From: an uncultured Mycoplasmatota bacterium
GTDB lineage: Bacteria > Bacillota_I > Bacilli_A > RF39 > UBA660
DNA: 31,688 bases
Assembly: GCA_946497375.1 (NCBI GenBank)
Contig: CAMMKE010000005.1
Location: 1 to 31,688 of the forward strand
Direction of reading: 5' to 3'
Shown here: piece by piece, positions 16,197-23,782 of the stretch
Layout of the letters: every line of letters begins with the position of its first letter
Numbering within the stretch: position 1 is the first letter of the stretch
Notes under the pieces: generated by a model
What the model saw: only the letters and a program-made list of their open reading frames with translations
Database searches by the model: none
What the model was told of the DNA's origin: nothing
Translations under genes and position numbers: made by a program

Positions 16197-16604
16197 ATGT
16201 TAGAGTTTTGTTTAATTTCAATATTAAGTGTGGCTATGTGTATAGTAGTTCTTTCTATAATATTAAAAGTAGAAAAAAAACAAATTGAAAAAATAAAGAG
16301 AAGAATGTCTAAAGAAGATATAGAAAAAATTGGAAATCAAGAATTTCAAATATATGAAGAAAATAATAATTTCTTAATTGGAACAAGTTATATCTATGAA
16401 ATAAAAGAAGATAAAAATAGATATGAAATTAAGTTAATATTTGGTTATAATAGTTTTTTTAAACCTGCTAAAGAATATGCAACAACTACAGTTTATATGG
16501 ATAAAGAAAGTTTTAAAGAAAAAAATTTACAGGTTGGACAAATTGTTAATACACTTCATAATAGATCAGGTGAGGCACTTTATAGAATAAAACAAATTTT
16601 ATAA
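16197..16604 (+). CDS. Hypothetical membrane-anchored protein (135 aa)
   Basis: One N-terminal hydrophobic helix (about residues 3-23, FCLISILSVAMCIVVLSIIL) is followed by a basic stretch and a cytosolic or surface domain of beta-strand character (FLIGTSYIYEIKEDKNRYEIKLIFGYN, TTTVYMDKESFKEKNLQVGQIVNTL). ACGGAG lies six bases before the ATG. Last gene of the plus-strand group, 27 bases after the zinc-ribbon gene. No family recognised. Confidence 0.7.
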   Translation: MLEFCLISILSVAMCIVVLSIILKVEKKQIEKIKRRMSKEDIEKIGNQEFQIYEENNNFLIGTSYIYEIKEDKNRYEIKLIFGYNSFFKPAKEYATTTVYMDKESFKEKNLQVGQIVNTLHNRSGEALYRIKQIL

Positions 16605-16609
16605 ATAAA

Positions 16610-16656
16610 TTATAAATAGTGTTAGTGATTTATTCACTAGCACTATTTTTATTTAA
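16610..16656 (+). terminator. Terminator of the plus-strand three-gene group
   Basis: ATAGTG-T-TAGTGA pairs with TCACTA-G-CACTAT in a long stem (one G.T pair), followed by TTTTATTTAAC on the plus strand. Confidence 0.88.
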
Positions 16657-16701
16657 CAAAATAACTCCAGCTTTACATTTTAATAGAAATTATTTATATT
16701 T

Positions 16702-17763
16702 TTAGTTGTTAGACTCTTTTATATATTTTAACTCTCCCATACGAGATGTTGGAATAAAGCCAGCTTCACTTGCAATTACATCAGGAATTCTATTAACAAT
16801 AGCAGAACAAGTTAATCTTACGGTATCTGGTTTTTCAATTACTAGAACAGTGTCTGGTTCACCATAGATTGTCCATTCATTTCTATCAAACTCATCTTTA
16901 TTGTAAACCTTACCAATACATTCTGTCTCTAAAGTAATTCCTTCTTTTGTTTCTGTCGTAACAACTGCACTCATTCCTGTAGCCATGCCAGCTTTAACTG
17001 TCATTCCTAAAGTAGATGATTCAATATCATAATCATTAAACTGAGGAACACATTTTTGTCTTTGACTTACTACGGTTAAACCTAATTTATCACAAAGCCA
17101 ACCGTTAACGTTCCACATATATGATGGAGAGTAAGTTCCACTTTCTATTACTTTTTGTCGTTCTTCGTCACTTATTTCATCAGCTTTAGCTACTTGTTCC
17201 TCAAATTCTTCTTTAGTAAGTCCTGCTCCATGGGCTTTAGCAAGAGCGATACCATAGTCTTCTACATTGTAAGAAGAGCTTCCTTTTATCTTAGTGATAT
17301 TATGACTTGATCCAATTAAAGTAGTTATTAGATTACCCCAGAAAGCATCTTGATAACCACTACCTGTAATTGTACAATTATTCTTTTTAGCAAGTTTATC
17401 AATTTTTTCTGTTAAAGTAGGGTTAGAGTTCATTGGGAAGAATGCTTCTTCACAAGTAGTAATAGCATTAACTCCACATTTTGCACATACCATTAGGGCA
17501 TCTTCTACATCTGAAAGTAAACTCATAGTTGTAACGATAACACAATCAGGTTTTAATTCAGTTAGAAGTTCTTCTGCCTTATTAGCATTATCAACAACTA
17601 CTCCTACTTTATCTCCTCCCATAATTTCTCCGATATCTTTTCCTATAACACCTGGATTAATATCGACAGCACCAACTATAGTACCACCATTTTCTATGAC
17701 ATATTTCATAGTATAAACACTCATTTTTCCACAACCATATTGGAATATTCTTAATCCTTTCAT
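16702..17763 (-). CDS. 2,4-diaminopentanoate-dehydrogenase-like NAD(P)-dependent oxidoreductase
   Basis: The N-terminal Rossmann domain RIFQYGCGKMSVYTMKYVIENGGTIVGAVDINP resembles dihydrodipicolinate reductase, and the C-terminal domain resembles the dimerisation/substrate domain of 2,4-diaminopentanoate dehydrogenase (Ord), an enzyme of clostridial ornithine fermentation that deaminates oxidatively. Further blocks: TMSLLSDVEDALMVCAKCGVNAITTCEEAFFP and GSGYQDAFWGNLITTLIGSSHNITKI. At about 353 residues it matches Ord length. ATG 17763 (MKGLRIFQYG) has AAAGGA eight bases upstream and is preferred to 17787. No other ornithine-pathway genes (ortAB, oraSE) lie nearby, so a related amine dehydrogenase activity is equally possible. 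Confidence 0.8.
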   Translation of the reverse strand: MKGLRIFQYGCGKMSVYTMKYVIENGGTIVGAVDINPGVIGKDIGEIMGGDKVGVVVDNANKAEELLTELKPDCVIVTTMSLLSDVEDALMVCAKCGVNAITTCEEAFFPMNSNPTLTEKIDKLAKKNNCTITGSGYQDAFWGNLITTLIGSSHNITKIKGSSSYNVEDYGIALAKAHGAGLTKEEFEEQVAKADEISDEERQKVIESGTYSPSYMWNVNGWLCDKLGLTVVSQRQKCVPQFNDYDIESSTLGMTVKAGMATGMSAVVTTETKEGITLETECIGKVYNKDEFDRNEWTIYGEPDTVLVIEKPDTVRLTCSAIVNRIPDVIASEAGFIPTSRMGELKYIKESNN

Positions 17764-17823
17764 TTCTACCATCCTTTCTATATTCATTATAGCATTTTAA
17801 TTTTTATAAAATGTGTAATTAAC

Positions 17824-17857
17824 AAAAAAAGTTATACTTTTTAGCATAACTTTACAG
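17824..17857 (-). terminator. Intrinsic terminator after the gene graveyard
   Basis: AAAGTTAT and ATAACTTT pair around a 10-base loop, followed on the minus strand by a run of T (TTTTTTTG). It ends any minus-strand transcript of the rhuM/dinD remnants before the oxidoreductase gene. Confidence 0.75.
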
Positions 17858-17931
17858 TTTTTAGTTAGTAGATAAAACTATTCATGTTTTTCTTTATCAT
17901 CTATTTTATTACTTATAGCTTTTTTATTATC

Positions 17932-17958
17932 CAACATGTCGGAATTTCCGACATGTTG
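17932..17958. repeat. Perfect palindrome 1 (13-bp arms) within a rhuM-like fragment
   Basis: CAACATGTCGGAA, one central base, TTCCGACATGTTG. On the minus strand it encodes STCRKFRHV, a RhuM-type motif, with the central base being the third position of the Lys AAA codon. No T run follows on either strand, so it is not an ordinary terminator. Confidence 0.9.
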
Positions 17959-18020
17959 AGTTCTTATCAAGCTTTTTCACAATAGACTTTTTATATGATT
18001 TTTTCTCTATTGGCATTGGC

Positions 18021-18048
18021 ACCGTTTTGCCGACGTTGGCAAAACGGT
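18021..18048. repeat. Perfect palindrome 2 (11-bp arms, 6-base loop) within the dinD-like remnant
   Basis: ACCGTTTTGCC, six bases, GGCAAAACGGT. On the minus strand it encodes DRFANVGKTV of the DinD-like motif. GC content is far above the surrounding sequence. No T run. Confidence 0.9.
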
Positions 18049-18206
18049 CACTTACATTAATGTTACTAACATTACATGATATTTTTGATTTATTAATAAT
18101 CTTTTTAAAATTTCTCCATCTAGAATATCCTAAAGCTGTCATTAGTTATCTTACTTTCCAATATTTAGTTAATATCTTATCAATATTTCTAATATCATTG
18201 AAATGA

Positions 18207-18557
18207 TTATCTATACTTATTTAAACTAATTTTTAAAGTTTGACTAAGTATTTCCTTTATAACAATATTATTTAGATTTTTCTTACATATGCTATCAAAT
18301 AAAATGGTATTTTGTGAACAATGTTAACATTCCTATTTTCTTCTTTTTGAACTGTCAAGAATTTCTTGACAGTTGAAATTCTCACTTACCTCCCCTTCAT
18401 TAAAAATATTTTTTATATGCGAACTAATATTATGTTTACTTGTATCATATAAATCAACCATTTGTTGTTTGTTTTATCTTCTAATTTTACATCTATCTTT
18501 GTCTTACCGTCCTCTAATTGATATATTATAATGTTATTTTTCTTAAGGGAATGAATA
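18207..18557 (-). pseudogene. rhuM-family pseudogene
   Basis: Minus strand in three frames: NNIIIYQLEDGKTKIDVKLEDKT, then a shift to QQMVDLYDTSKHNISSHIK and NIFNEGEVSEN, then a shift (one extra T) to STVKKFLTVQKEENRNVN and IPFYLIAYVRKNL, ending SQTLKISLNKYR at TAA 18207-18209. RhuM proteins read IIIYQTEDGKTKIEVRLEDETVWLTQxQMAELF-TTKxNIxxHIKNIFEEGEL-ENSTVKKFLTVQxEGNR, then the FYNLDMII and WATQxLKEYL blocks. The start codon, the VWLTQ stretch and the C-terminal half are lost. Palindrome 3 sits exactly on STVKKFLTV and is intact although the surrounding gene is broken. Confidence 0.75.
18350..18374. repeat. Perfect palindrome 3 (12-bp arms) within the rhuM pseudogene
   Basis: AACTGTCAAGAA, one central base, TTCTTGACAGTT. 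On the minus strand it encodes TVKKFLTV, and the central base is again the third position of the Lys AAA codon. It occupies the same position in the protein motif as palindrome 1 with different arm sequence. No T run follows. Confidence 0.9.
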
Positions 18558-18679
18558 CTATATTTATATATTTTCTATAATATTAAATCACGAATATTTT
18601 GTAAAATAGTGTACTCGTTCTAATAGTTATGTGTATGTATTAACATACAGCTTTGCAAATGTATAGTATTATTTTTACA

Positions 18680-18716
18680 GAAAAAACACTTATGACTTAA
18701 TGAGGTCACAAGTGTT
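18680..18716 (-). terminator. Terminator after the RibD-like gene
   Basis: AACACTT-G-TGAC pairs with GTCA-T-AAGTGTT in a long stem (18687-18716), followed on the minus strand by TTTTTTCTG. The stretch 18560-18680 holds no ORF or other clear signal. Confidence 0.85.
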
Positions 18717-18732
18717 CTTAATATGTTTTTTA

Positions 18733-19425
18733 TTATCTAATTATTTTATATTTTAATTGAATATAAGAGTCTTCTAATTTATTACATTCAATTAATTGTA
18801 ATGCTTTCAACTTATTTAATTCATTTACTGTACTAATAGCATCTCCATCTATTAATGTAGAAGTATCTCTACCTCCTACTAATAATGGAGCAATTACAAT
18901 ATTAACATAGTCAATTAAATCTTCTCGTAAGAATTTTCCATTTAAATTTCCACCAGATTGGATTGTTATTTTTTCAGCATTATATTTTTGTTTCATATCA
19001 GTTAATAAAGTTTTTAAATCTAAAACTTCATAATAAAGAATATCTAAGTTTTCATACTTTTCTTTTAAGGAAAAAGCTATATGATTTTTATTTGTAGTTA
19101 CTAATATTAACTTTTCTACCCAATTACATAGATAATCAATTCCATGTTCATTTAAATGAGGTTTATTGTCAATAATTATAAAACTGATATCTACTTTCTC
19201 ATGATATTCTTTTCTATCATTAATGCCGATTTTAGCCATTACTCTACCAGTATTTAAAGAGTAATAATCTGTTGTTGCTTCTATTTCATAATATTGATGT
19301 AATCCTTCTTTTACACCTTTAATTTGACACCAATCTTTATCAGCATCTAAATTATCACTATTCCCACTATTTATTTTTCCATCTAATGATTCTAGCATAA
19401 ATAGCGTAGTTATAGGTCTTTCCAT
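18733..19425 (-). CDS. RibD C-terminal / dihydrofolate-reductase-fold protein
   Basis: NAD(P)H-dependent reductase fold of the RibD-C / DHFR-like group. RPITTLFMLESLDGKI matches the family N-terminus (RPxVTxxxxxSLDGRI), and the glycine-rich IQSGGNLNGKFLREDLIDYVNIVIAPLLVGGRDTSTL is the typical cofactor-site block near residue 155-190. There is no deaminase domain, so it is not bifunctional RibD; the true substrate may be a pyrimidine, a pterin or another compound. AAAGGAG lies seven bases before the ATG. It lies 48 bases downstream of secA without a terminator between, so read-through from secA is likely. Confidence 0.85.
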   Translation of the reverse strand: MERPITTLFMLESLDGKINSGNSDNLDADKDWCQIKGVKEGLHQYYEIEATTDYYSLNTGRVMAKIGINDRKEYHEKVDISFIIIDNKPHLNEHGIDYLCNWVEKLILVTTNKNHIAFSLKEKYENLDILYYEVLDLKTLLTDMKQKYNAEKITIQSGGNLNGKFLREDLIDYVNIVIAPLLVGGRDTSTLIDGDAISTVNELNKLKALQLIECNKLEDSYIQLKYKIIR

Positions 19426-19473
19426 TTTTTTCTCCTTTAATGCAATTTTACAAAATACTTATAGAATAAAGTT

Positions 19474-21972
19474 TTATTTATTTTTTCCACAACATTGTTT
19501 ATATTTCTTACCACTTCCACATGGACATGGGTCATTTCTACCTACTTTTTTAACTTTCTTAGGTGTTTTCTTGGTATCTTTAACATCATTAGTCTGTTGA
19601 TTCTTTGCAACTTGCTTTCTTTCGATGTTTTGTCTAATTTCTGCCTTTAGTAAGAAGACTGTTATATCTCTATCTATTTTTTGAAGCATATCATCAAATA
19701 GTCCATAACCTTCTGTAGTATATGCTCTTAGAGGGTCATCTTGTCCATACTGACGAAGGTAAATTCCTTCTCTTAAGTGACTCATTACATTTATTTGTTC
19801 CATCCAGTAATTATCTATAACTTGTAAAGATAATGCTTTTTCAAACTCATTACTAATTTCTACTGGTACTTCTTTAATCTTAGCTTCATATTCACCTTTA
19901 GCTTTTTCATAAAGATATTCTATTATTTCATCAGCGCTTTTATTTTCAAGTTCTACTTTTGTAATATCATTTTTAAGTAAGTTTTCATTAGCAAACTCTG
20001 TAATATTTTGTAATTCTTCATCTGGAATACCTCTGTCAATATCTCTAAGTTTAACTAAATCTGTAATATGATTGTGAATTGAGTTTAATACTGTTTCATG
20101 AATAGACTCACTATCTAAGATTTCATTACGTTTACCATACATGATTTCTCTTTGAGTATTCATAACATCATCATATTGTAGCAAATGCTTTCTGGCATCA
20201 AAGTTATTTCCTTCTACACGTTTTTGAGCAGTACTTATAGCTTTTGTAAAGGTTTTACTTTGAATAGCTTGGTCTCCAAAACCAAAGCTCTTCATCATTT
20301 CTCTAATATGTTCGCTACCAAATCTAATCATTAAGTCATCTTCCATAGAGACAAAGAATTGCGTATAACCTGGGTCTCCTTGACGTCCAGAACGACCTCT
20401 TAACTGATTATCGATACGACGTGACTCATGACGTTCTGTACCAATTACACAAAGTCCTCCAAGCTCTCTTATTTCATCTGATAGCTTAATATCTGTACCA
20501 CGACCAGCCATGTTAGTAGCGATAGTTACAGAACGATGTTCACCGATTTTAGAAATAATCTCTGCTTCACGAGCATGATTCTTAGCATTTAATATTTCAT
20601 GAGGTATATGAGCCTTCTTTAATAAGTCACTAATTAATTCACTAGTTTCAATAGCGATAGTACCAATTAAGACAGGTTGACCTTTATCATAACGAGATTT
20701 TACTTCATTGATAATTGCTTTATATTTAGCACCACGTGTTGCAAAAACTAAGTCTGGGGCATCTACTCTTATAACAGGTTTATTAGTAGGTATTTCAATA
20801 ACATACATATTATAGATATCTCTAAACTCTTCTTCTTCTGTTTTAGCAGTACCAGTCATACCTGATAGTTTTTTATACATTCTAAATAAGTTTTGGAAGG
20901 TAATAGTAGCAAGTGTTTTAGTTTCTTGGTTAATCTTAACTCCTTCTTTAGCTTCTATTGCTTGATGAAGTCCATCACTATAAGCTCTTCCTTTCATTAA
21001 ACGTCCAGTAAATTGATCTACTATTACTACTTCATCATCTTGAACAACGTAGTCTACATCTTTTTTCATAGCATAGTTAGCACGTAGAGCTTGATTAATA
21101 TAATGTAGGAGGGTAGCATTTTCTATTTCATATAGATTTTTTATCTTAAACATTTTCTCTGCTTTTTCACTACCTTCATCAGTTAGTGATACACTGATTG
21201 TACTTTTACCTGTCTCATCACAGATGTAATCAGTCTCTTCTTTAAGAGATTTAGCAAATTTATCAGCATCTATATATAGGTTGGCACTATGTTGTGCTCC
21301 TCCTGATATTATTAATGGAGTTCTTGCTTCATCAATTAGAATAGAGTCAACTTCATCGACAATAGCAAAGTTTAGAGGACGTTGTACTCTATTTTCTTTT
21401 CTAATTACCATATTATCTCTTAAGTAATCAAAACCTATTTCATTATTAGTTGAATATAAAATATCACAGTTATAAGCTTCTTGTTTCTCTTTAGGAGACA
21501 TATCTCTTGTATTAACACCTACAGTTAAACCAAGAAAACGATGTATTCCTCCCATCCATTCAGCATCACGAGTTGCAAGATATTCATTAACTGTAATAAT
21601 ATGAACACCTTTTCCTTCTAAGGCATTAAGATAGGCAGGCATAACACAAGTTAAAGTTTTACCTTCACCAGTTTTCATCTCTGCTATATTTCCATAGTGG
21701 ATTGCTAGGGCACCTAGTATTTGAACATAGAAAGGCTTTTCTCCAATAACACGGTATGCTGCTTCTCTTGCAACAGCGAAAGCTTCTACTAAAATATCTT
21801 CTAGTGTTTCACCGTTTGCTAATCTTTCTTTAAACTCTTCTGTTTTATGTTTTAGTTCATCATCACTTAACTTAGTCATTTCTTCATCAAGTGCGACTAT
21901 TTTGTCAGCTTGTGCTGTAAACTTTTTTAATTCTTTATATTCATGATCAAATAGTTTTCTAAATAATCCCAT
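19474..21972 (-). CDS. secA: SecA, preprotein translocase ATPase
   Basis: Motor protein that pushes secretory preproteins through SecYEG. It has Walker A MKTGEGKTL (about residue 103), the DEVDSILIDEARTPLIISG motif II region (about 205), the TNMAGRGTDI and RRIDNQLRGRSGRQGDPG motifs of the second nucleotide domain, and the C-terminal zinc/SecB-type tail DPCPCGSGKKYKQCCG. At 832 residues it is typical of Gram-positive SecA1. ATG 21972 (MGLFRKLFDHEYKEL) is chosen because AAGGAG lies nine bases upstream; ATG 21981 overlaps that site. In many Firmicutes hpf-secA-prfB are contiguous; here hpf-secA is kept, but an accessory block of about 8 kb separates secA from prfB. Confidence 0.98.
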   Translation of the reverse strand: MGLFRKLFDHEYKELKKFTAQADKIVALDEEMTKLSDDELKHKTEEFKERLANGETLEDILVEAFAVAREAAYRVIGEKPFYVQILGALAIHYGNIAEMKTGEGKTLTCVMPAYLNALEGKGVHIITVNEYLATRDAEWMGGIHRFLGLTVGVNTRDMSPKEKQEAYNCDILYSTNNEIGFDYLRDNMVIRKENRVQRPLNFAIVDEVDSILIDEARTPLIISGGAQHSANLYIDADKFAKSLKEETDYICDETGKSTISVSLTDEGSEKAEKMFKIKNLYEIENATLLHYINQALRANYAMKKDVDYVVQDDEVVIVDQFTGRLMKGRAYSDGLHQAIEAKEGVKINQETKTLATITFQNLFRMYKKLSGMTGTAKTEEEEFRDIYNMYVIEIPTNKPVIRVDAPDLVFATRGAKYKAIINEVKSRYDKGQPVLIGTIAIETSELISDLLKKAHIPHEILNAKNHAREAEIISKIGEHRSVTIATNMAGRGTDIKLSDEIRELGGLCVIGTERHESRRIDNQLRGRSGRQGDPGYTQFFVSMEDDLMIRFGSEHIREMMKSFGFGDQAIQSKTFTKAISTAQKRVEGNNFDARKHLLQYDDVMNTQREIMYGKRNEILDSESIHETVLNSIHNHITDLVKLRDIDRGIPDEELQNITEFANENLLKNDITKVELENKSADEIIEYLYEKAKGEYEAKIKEVPVEISNEFEKALSLQVIDNYWMEQINVMSHLREGIYLRQYGQDDPLRAYTTEGYGLFDDMLQKIDRDITVFLLKAEIRQNIERKQVAKNQQTNDVKDTKKTPKKVKKVGRNDPCPCGSGKKYKQCCGKNK

Positions 21973-22045
21973 TATAAACATCTCCTTGCATAAAGTATTT
22001 TATCAGAAAATTAAGATAATAAAAAGGTTTTAGGGAGATTTTGTC

Positions 22046-22077
22046 AAAAAAAAGAATGATATTTTTAATATCATCCT
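22046..22077 (-). terminator. Intrinsic terminator after hpf
   Basis: ATGATATT and AATATCAT pair around three bases and are followed on the minus strand by TCTTTTTTTTGAC. It lies just past the hpf stop and about 75 bases before secA. Confidence 0.85.
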
Positions 22078-22089
22078 CATTTTTTATCT

Positions 22090-22617
22090 TTACTCGGCTT
22101 CTATTATACCATAGCCACCATTTTTCCTTTTATAAACCACTGCTTCTTTATCAGTGTCAACGTTTTTAAACAAATAAAATTCATGACCTAGTAATTCTAA
22201 TTGAAGTATTGCCTCTTCTTCATCCATAGGTTTTACTTCTATTTTCTTATGTTTAATAGTATTATTTTCTTCATGTTCTTCTTCTTCAATATCAACGATA
22301 CTAAAGTCAATTCTAGTCTTAGCTTCTTTAGCTTTAATCTTAGTTTTGTTCTTTCTTATTTGACGCTCTATAACATCTATAGCTTTATCAACAGATGCAT
22401 AGAAGTCATCTTGAGTTTCTTCAGACCTAATAATAAAATTGTGAAGTGGAATAGTAATTTCGACAGTCTGCATGTGTCCTTTAACTTTCACTACTACGTT
22501 AGCACGTACACTATCACTATTTTCTAGATATTTCTCTAGTCTTTTCAATTTCTCATTAATGTAGTCTTTCATAGCAGCAGTTACTTCAATTTTGTCACCA
22601 CGAATAATTATTTCCAT
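22090..22617 (-). CDS. hpf: Long-form ribosome hibernation promotion factor
   Basis: Binds the 30S decoding region and pairs ribosomes into inactive 100S dimers in stationary phase. The N-terminal RaiA/S30AE domain is IIIRGDKIEVTAAMKDYINEKLKRLEKYL to about residue 105; after an acidic linker, the C-terminal dimerisation domain EVKPMDEEEAILQLELLGHEFYLFKN ends with the YKRKNGGYGIIE motif. At 175 residues it is the long form usual in Firmicutes. ATG 22617 follows GGAAGGTGAT; the frame extends to 22659 without a better start. It lies 50 bases downstream of the cold-shock gene and upstream of secA, a conserved arrangement. Confidence 0.95.
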   Translation of the reverse strand: MEIIIRGDKIEVTAAMKDYINEKLKRLEKYLENSDSVRANVVVKVKGHMQTVEITIPLHNFIIRSEETQDDFYASVDKAIDVIERQIRKNKTKIKAKEAKTRIDFSIVDIEEEEHEENNTIKHKKIEVKPMDEEEAILQLELLGHEFYLFKNVDTDKEAVVYKRKNGGYGIIEAE

Positions 22618-22667
22618 ATTATCACCTTCCTTGATATTACTATACCACAAAAGGAGCAAAAAACCAA

Positions 22668-22886
22668 CTATTTTGCTAAAGCTGGTTCTTTTATTGGTGT
22701 AACATCGACTGCTTGATATCCCTTGCTAGTTTCAAGTAATGTAAATTCTACATATTGACCTTCAGACAAAGTTTTATAACCGTCACAATTAATCGTTGAA
22801 TAATGAACGAAAATATCTTCATTTTCTTTGTATTCAATAAATCCATATCCTTTTTCATTATTGAACCATTTTACTTTTCCAATCAC
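22668..22886 (-). CDS. Cold-shock domain protein (CspA family), GTG start
   Basis: A small single-stranded nucleic-acid-binding protein. KVKWFNNEKGYGFIEY contains RNP1 (KGYGFIEY) and DIFVHYS contains RNP2. From GTG 22886 it is 72 residues (first codon GTG-ATT-GGA), with GGAGG eight bases upstream; the ORF extends five codons further only through the ribosome site. The C-terminal GYQAVDVTPIKEPALAK is slightly longer than in the smallest Csp proteins. It has a leader of about 80 bases or more, as cold-shock genes often do. Confidence 0.93.
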   Translation of the reverse strand: MIGKVKWFNNEKGYGFIEYKENEDIFVHYSTINCDGYKTLSEGQYVEFTLLETSKGYQAVDVTPIKEPALAK

Positions 22887-22949
22887 TAGGCTCACCTCCA
22901 CATCTTTTTATTCCTTTTTTTGCTAGAACTACTTTTCAAACGATGTGAG

Positions 22950-22998
22950 TCCATTATAGCAACTGCTATAAGGATATTTAGAAAATTGCCGTCAATTG
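22950..22998 (-). promoter_or_regulatory. Cold-shock gene promoter region with a palindrome
   Basis: On the minus strand TTGACG is followed after 18 bases by TTATAG; a second -10-like TATAAT lies further on. TATAGCA-GT-TGCTATA (about 22957-22972) is an inverted repeat overlapping the -10 region and may be an operator. Which -10 is used cannot be decided by reading. Confidence 0.4.
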
Positions 22999-23109
22999 TT
23001 ATTGTGAGGCCTTAAATGGTATTTTTAATGAAAAAGTATGTCGAAATATCTTTTAAAAGCTCATATTGTGTATTTCATGGAAAATTTATATTTTAAAATA
23101 TTATAGAGA

Positions 23110-23134
23110 TATAATGTTTATAGCATAGGAGGAA
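23110..23134 (+). promoter_or_regulatory. agrB promoter -10 and ribosome site
   Basis: TATAAT at 23110-23115 has no recognisable -35 at 16-18 bases, as expected of an activator-dependent promoter. GGAGGAA follows at about 23127, seven bases before the agrB start. AgrA (LytTR-type) boxes are not clear enough to mark. Confidence 0.5.
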
Positions 23135-23138
23135 TGGT

Positions 23139-23732
23139 ATGAAAGAGGTATTTTTAAATCATACTATGAACTTTATTGCTAGTAATCAAGAAAACTTAAA
23201 CGAAGAAAAAAAAGAAAAATTACAATATGGTTTAGAAGGGTTATATATGACTATAACTAAGCTTGTAGTAATCTTTCTGATAGCTTTCCTTCTGGGATTT
23301 ATTAAAGAATTTATTATTACCTTGATACTCTTTAATATTATAAGGTTTCCTGGTTTTGGATTCCATGCAAGTAAGTCTATAGTTTGTTTAATAACAAGTA
23401 CAATTTTAATTTTAGGATTACCTTATTTATTTACCAATATTGAGGTTGGTCTTACTATTAAAATAGTTCTATGTATAATTTCAGTTATAACATTTATAAT
23501 TTGTGCTCCTGCTGACACCTGGAAGAGACCTTTAACTAATAAGAAAAAAAGAATAATTAGAAAGGTATCTGCTTGTAGTTTGGCAATTATATACAGCATA
23601 CTTATTATAGTGTTTAATGGTATGGAAATTAGTAATTTATTAATGGCAGCTTTACTTATTGAAACAATATTAATATCTCCTATTATGTATTTAATATTTA
23701 AAGAACCATATAGAAATTATAAGAGGGTTTAA
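23139..23732 (+). CDS. agrB: AgrB, AgrD-processing membrane peptidase
   Basis: Membrane cysteine peptidase that cuts the C-terminal tail of AgrD and forms its thiolactone ring. The 197 residues contain the AgrB active site RFPGFGFHASKSIVCL: His and Cys seven residues apart, corresponding to the known catalytic His/Cys pair. Five or six hydrophobic segments follow (about 40-70, 85-100, 108-125, 145-162, 165-188). The short basic loop TWKRPLTNKKKRIIRK is typical. It lies 50 bases upstream of agrD on the same strand. Confidence 0.92.
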   Translation: MKEVFLNHTMNFIASNQENLNEEKKEKLQYGLEGLYMTITKLVVIFLIAFLLGFIKEFIITLILFNIIRFPGFGFHASKSIVCLITSTILILGLPYLFTNIEVGLTIKIVLCIISVITFIICAPADTWKRPLTNKKKRIIRKVSACSLAIIYSILIIVFNGMEISNLLMAALLIETILISPIMYLIFKEPYRNYKRV

Positions 23733-23782
23733 ACATATATAATGTTTAAATAAATAGTAGTAAAGAAAGGAATGAAAAGGGA

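Larger units (their letters stand above)
17927..18209 (-). pseudogene. dinD-like pseudogene fused to a rhuM-like fragment
   Basis: Reading the minus strand from 18209: HFNDIRNID, then YWKVR, an in-frame TAA, then LMTALGYSRWRNFKKIINKSK and ISCNVSNINVSDRFANVGKTVPMP. This order (EYW-x-A/V-R-x-L, LGYSRWxNFxxVI-KAKxSC, DHFADVGKxV) is that of DinD-type / phage antirepressor-like proteins. The rest of that protein (SRYACYLI and beyond, ~200 residues) is absent. The frame instead continues into KLDKNSTCRKFRHVG, which matches a different family, RhuM (ELDENSTCRKFRQV). Both halves contain a perfect DNA palindrome. An ATG-started ORF exists (18142-17927, 71 codons) but is a relic. Confidence 0.65.

Noticed and set aside
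18142..18142. The 71-codon ORF starting here as a functional protein
   Set aside because: It joins pieces of two unrelated families (DinD-like and RhuM-like) and stops immediately; an in-frame TAA separates it from its native upstream part.
17932..18374. Palindromes as ordinary intrinsic terminators
   Set aside because: None has a following T run on either strand, and all three lie on conserved protein-coding motifs.
17932..18374. Palindromes as a CRISPR array
   Set aside because: Their sequences differ, spacing is irregular (about 75 and 300 bases) and no cas gene is present.
22201..22527. Plus-strand 108-codon Phe/Ile-rich ORF
   Set aside because: Antisense of hpf; composition is that of complemented AT-rich coding sequence.
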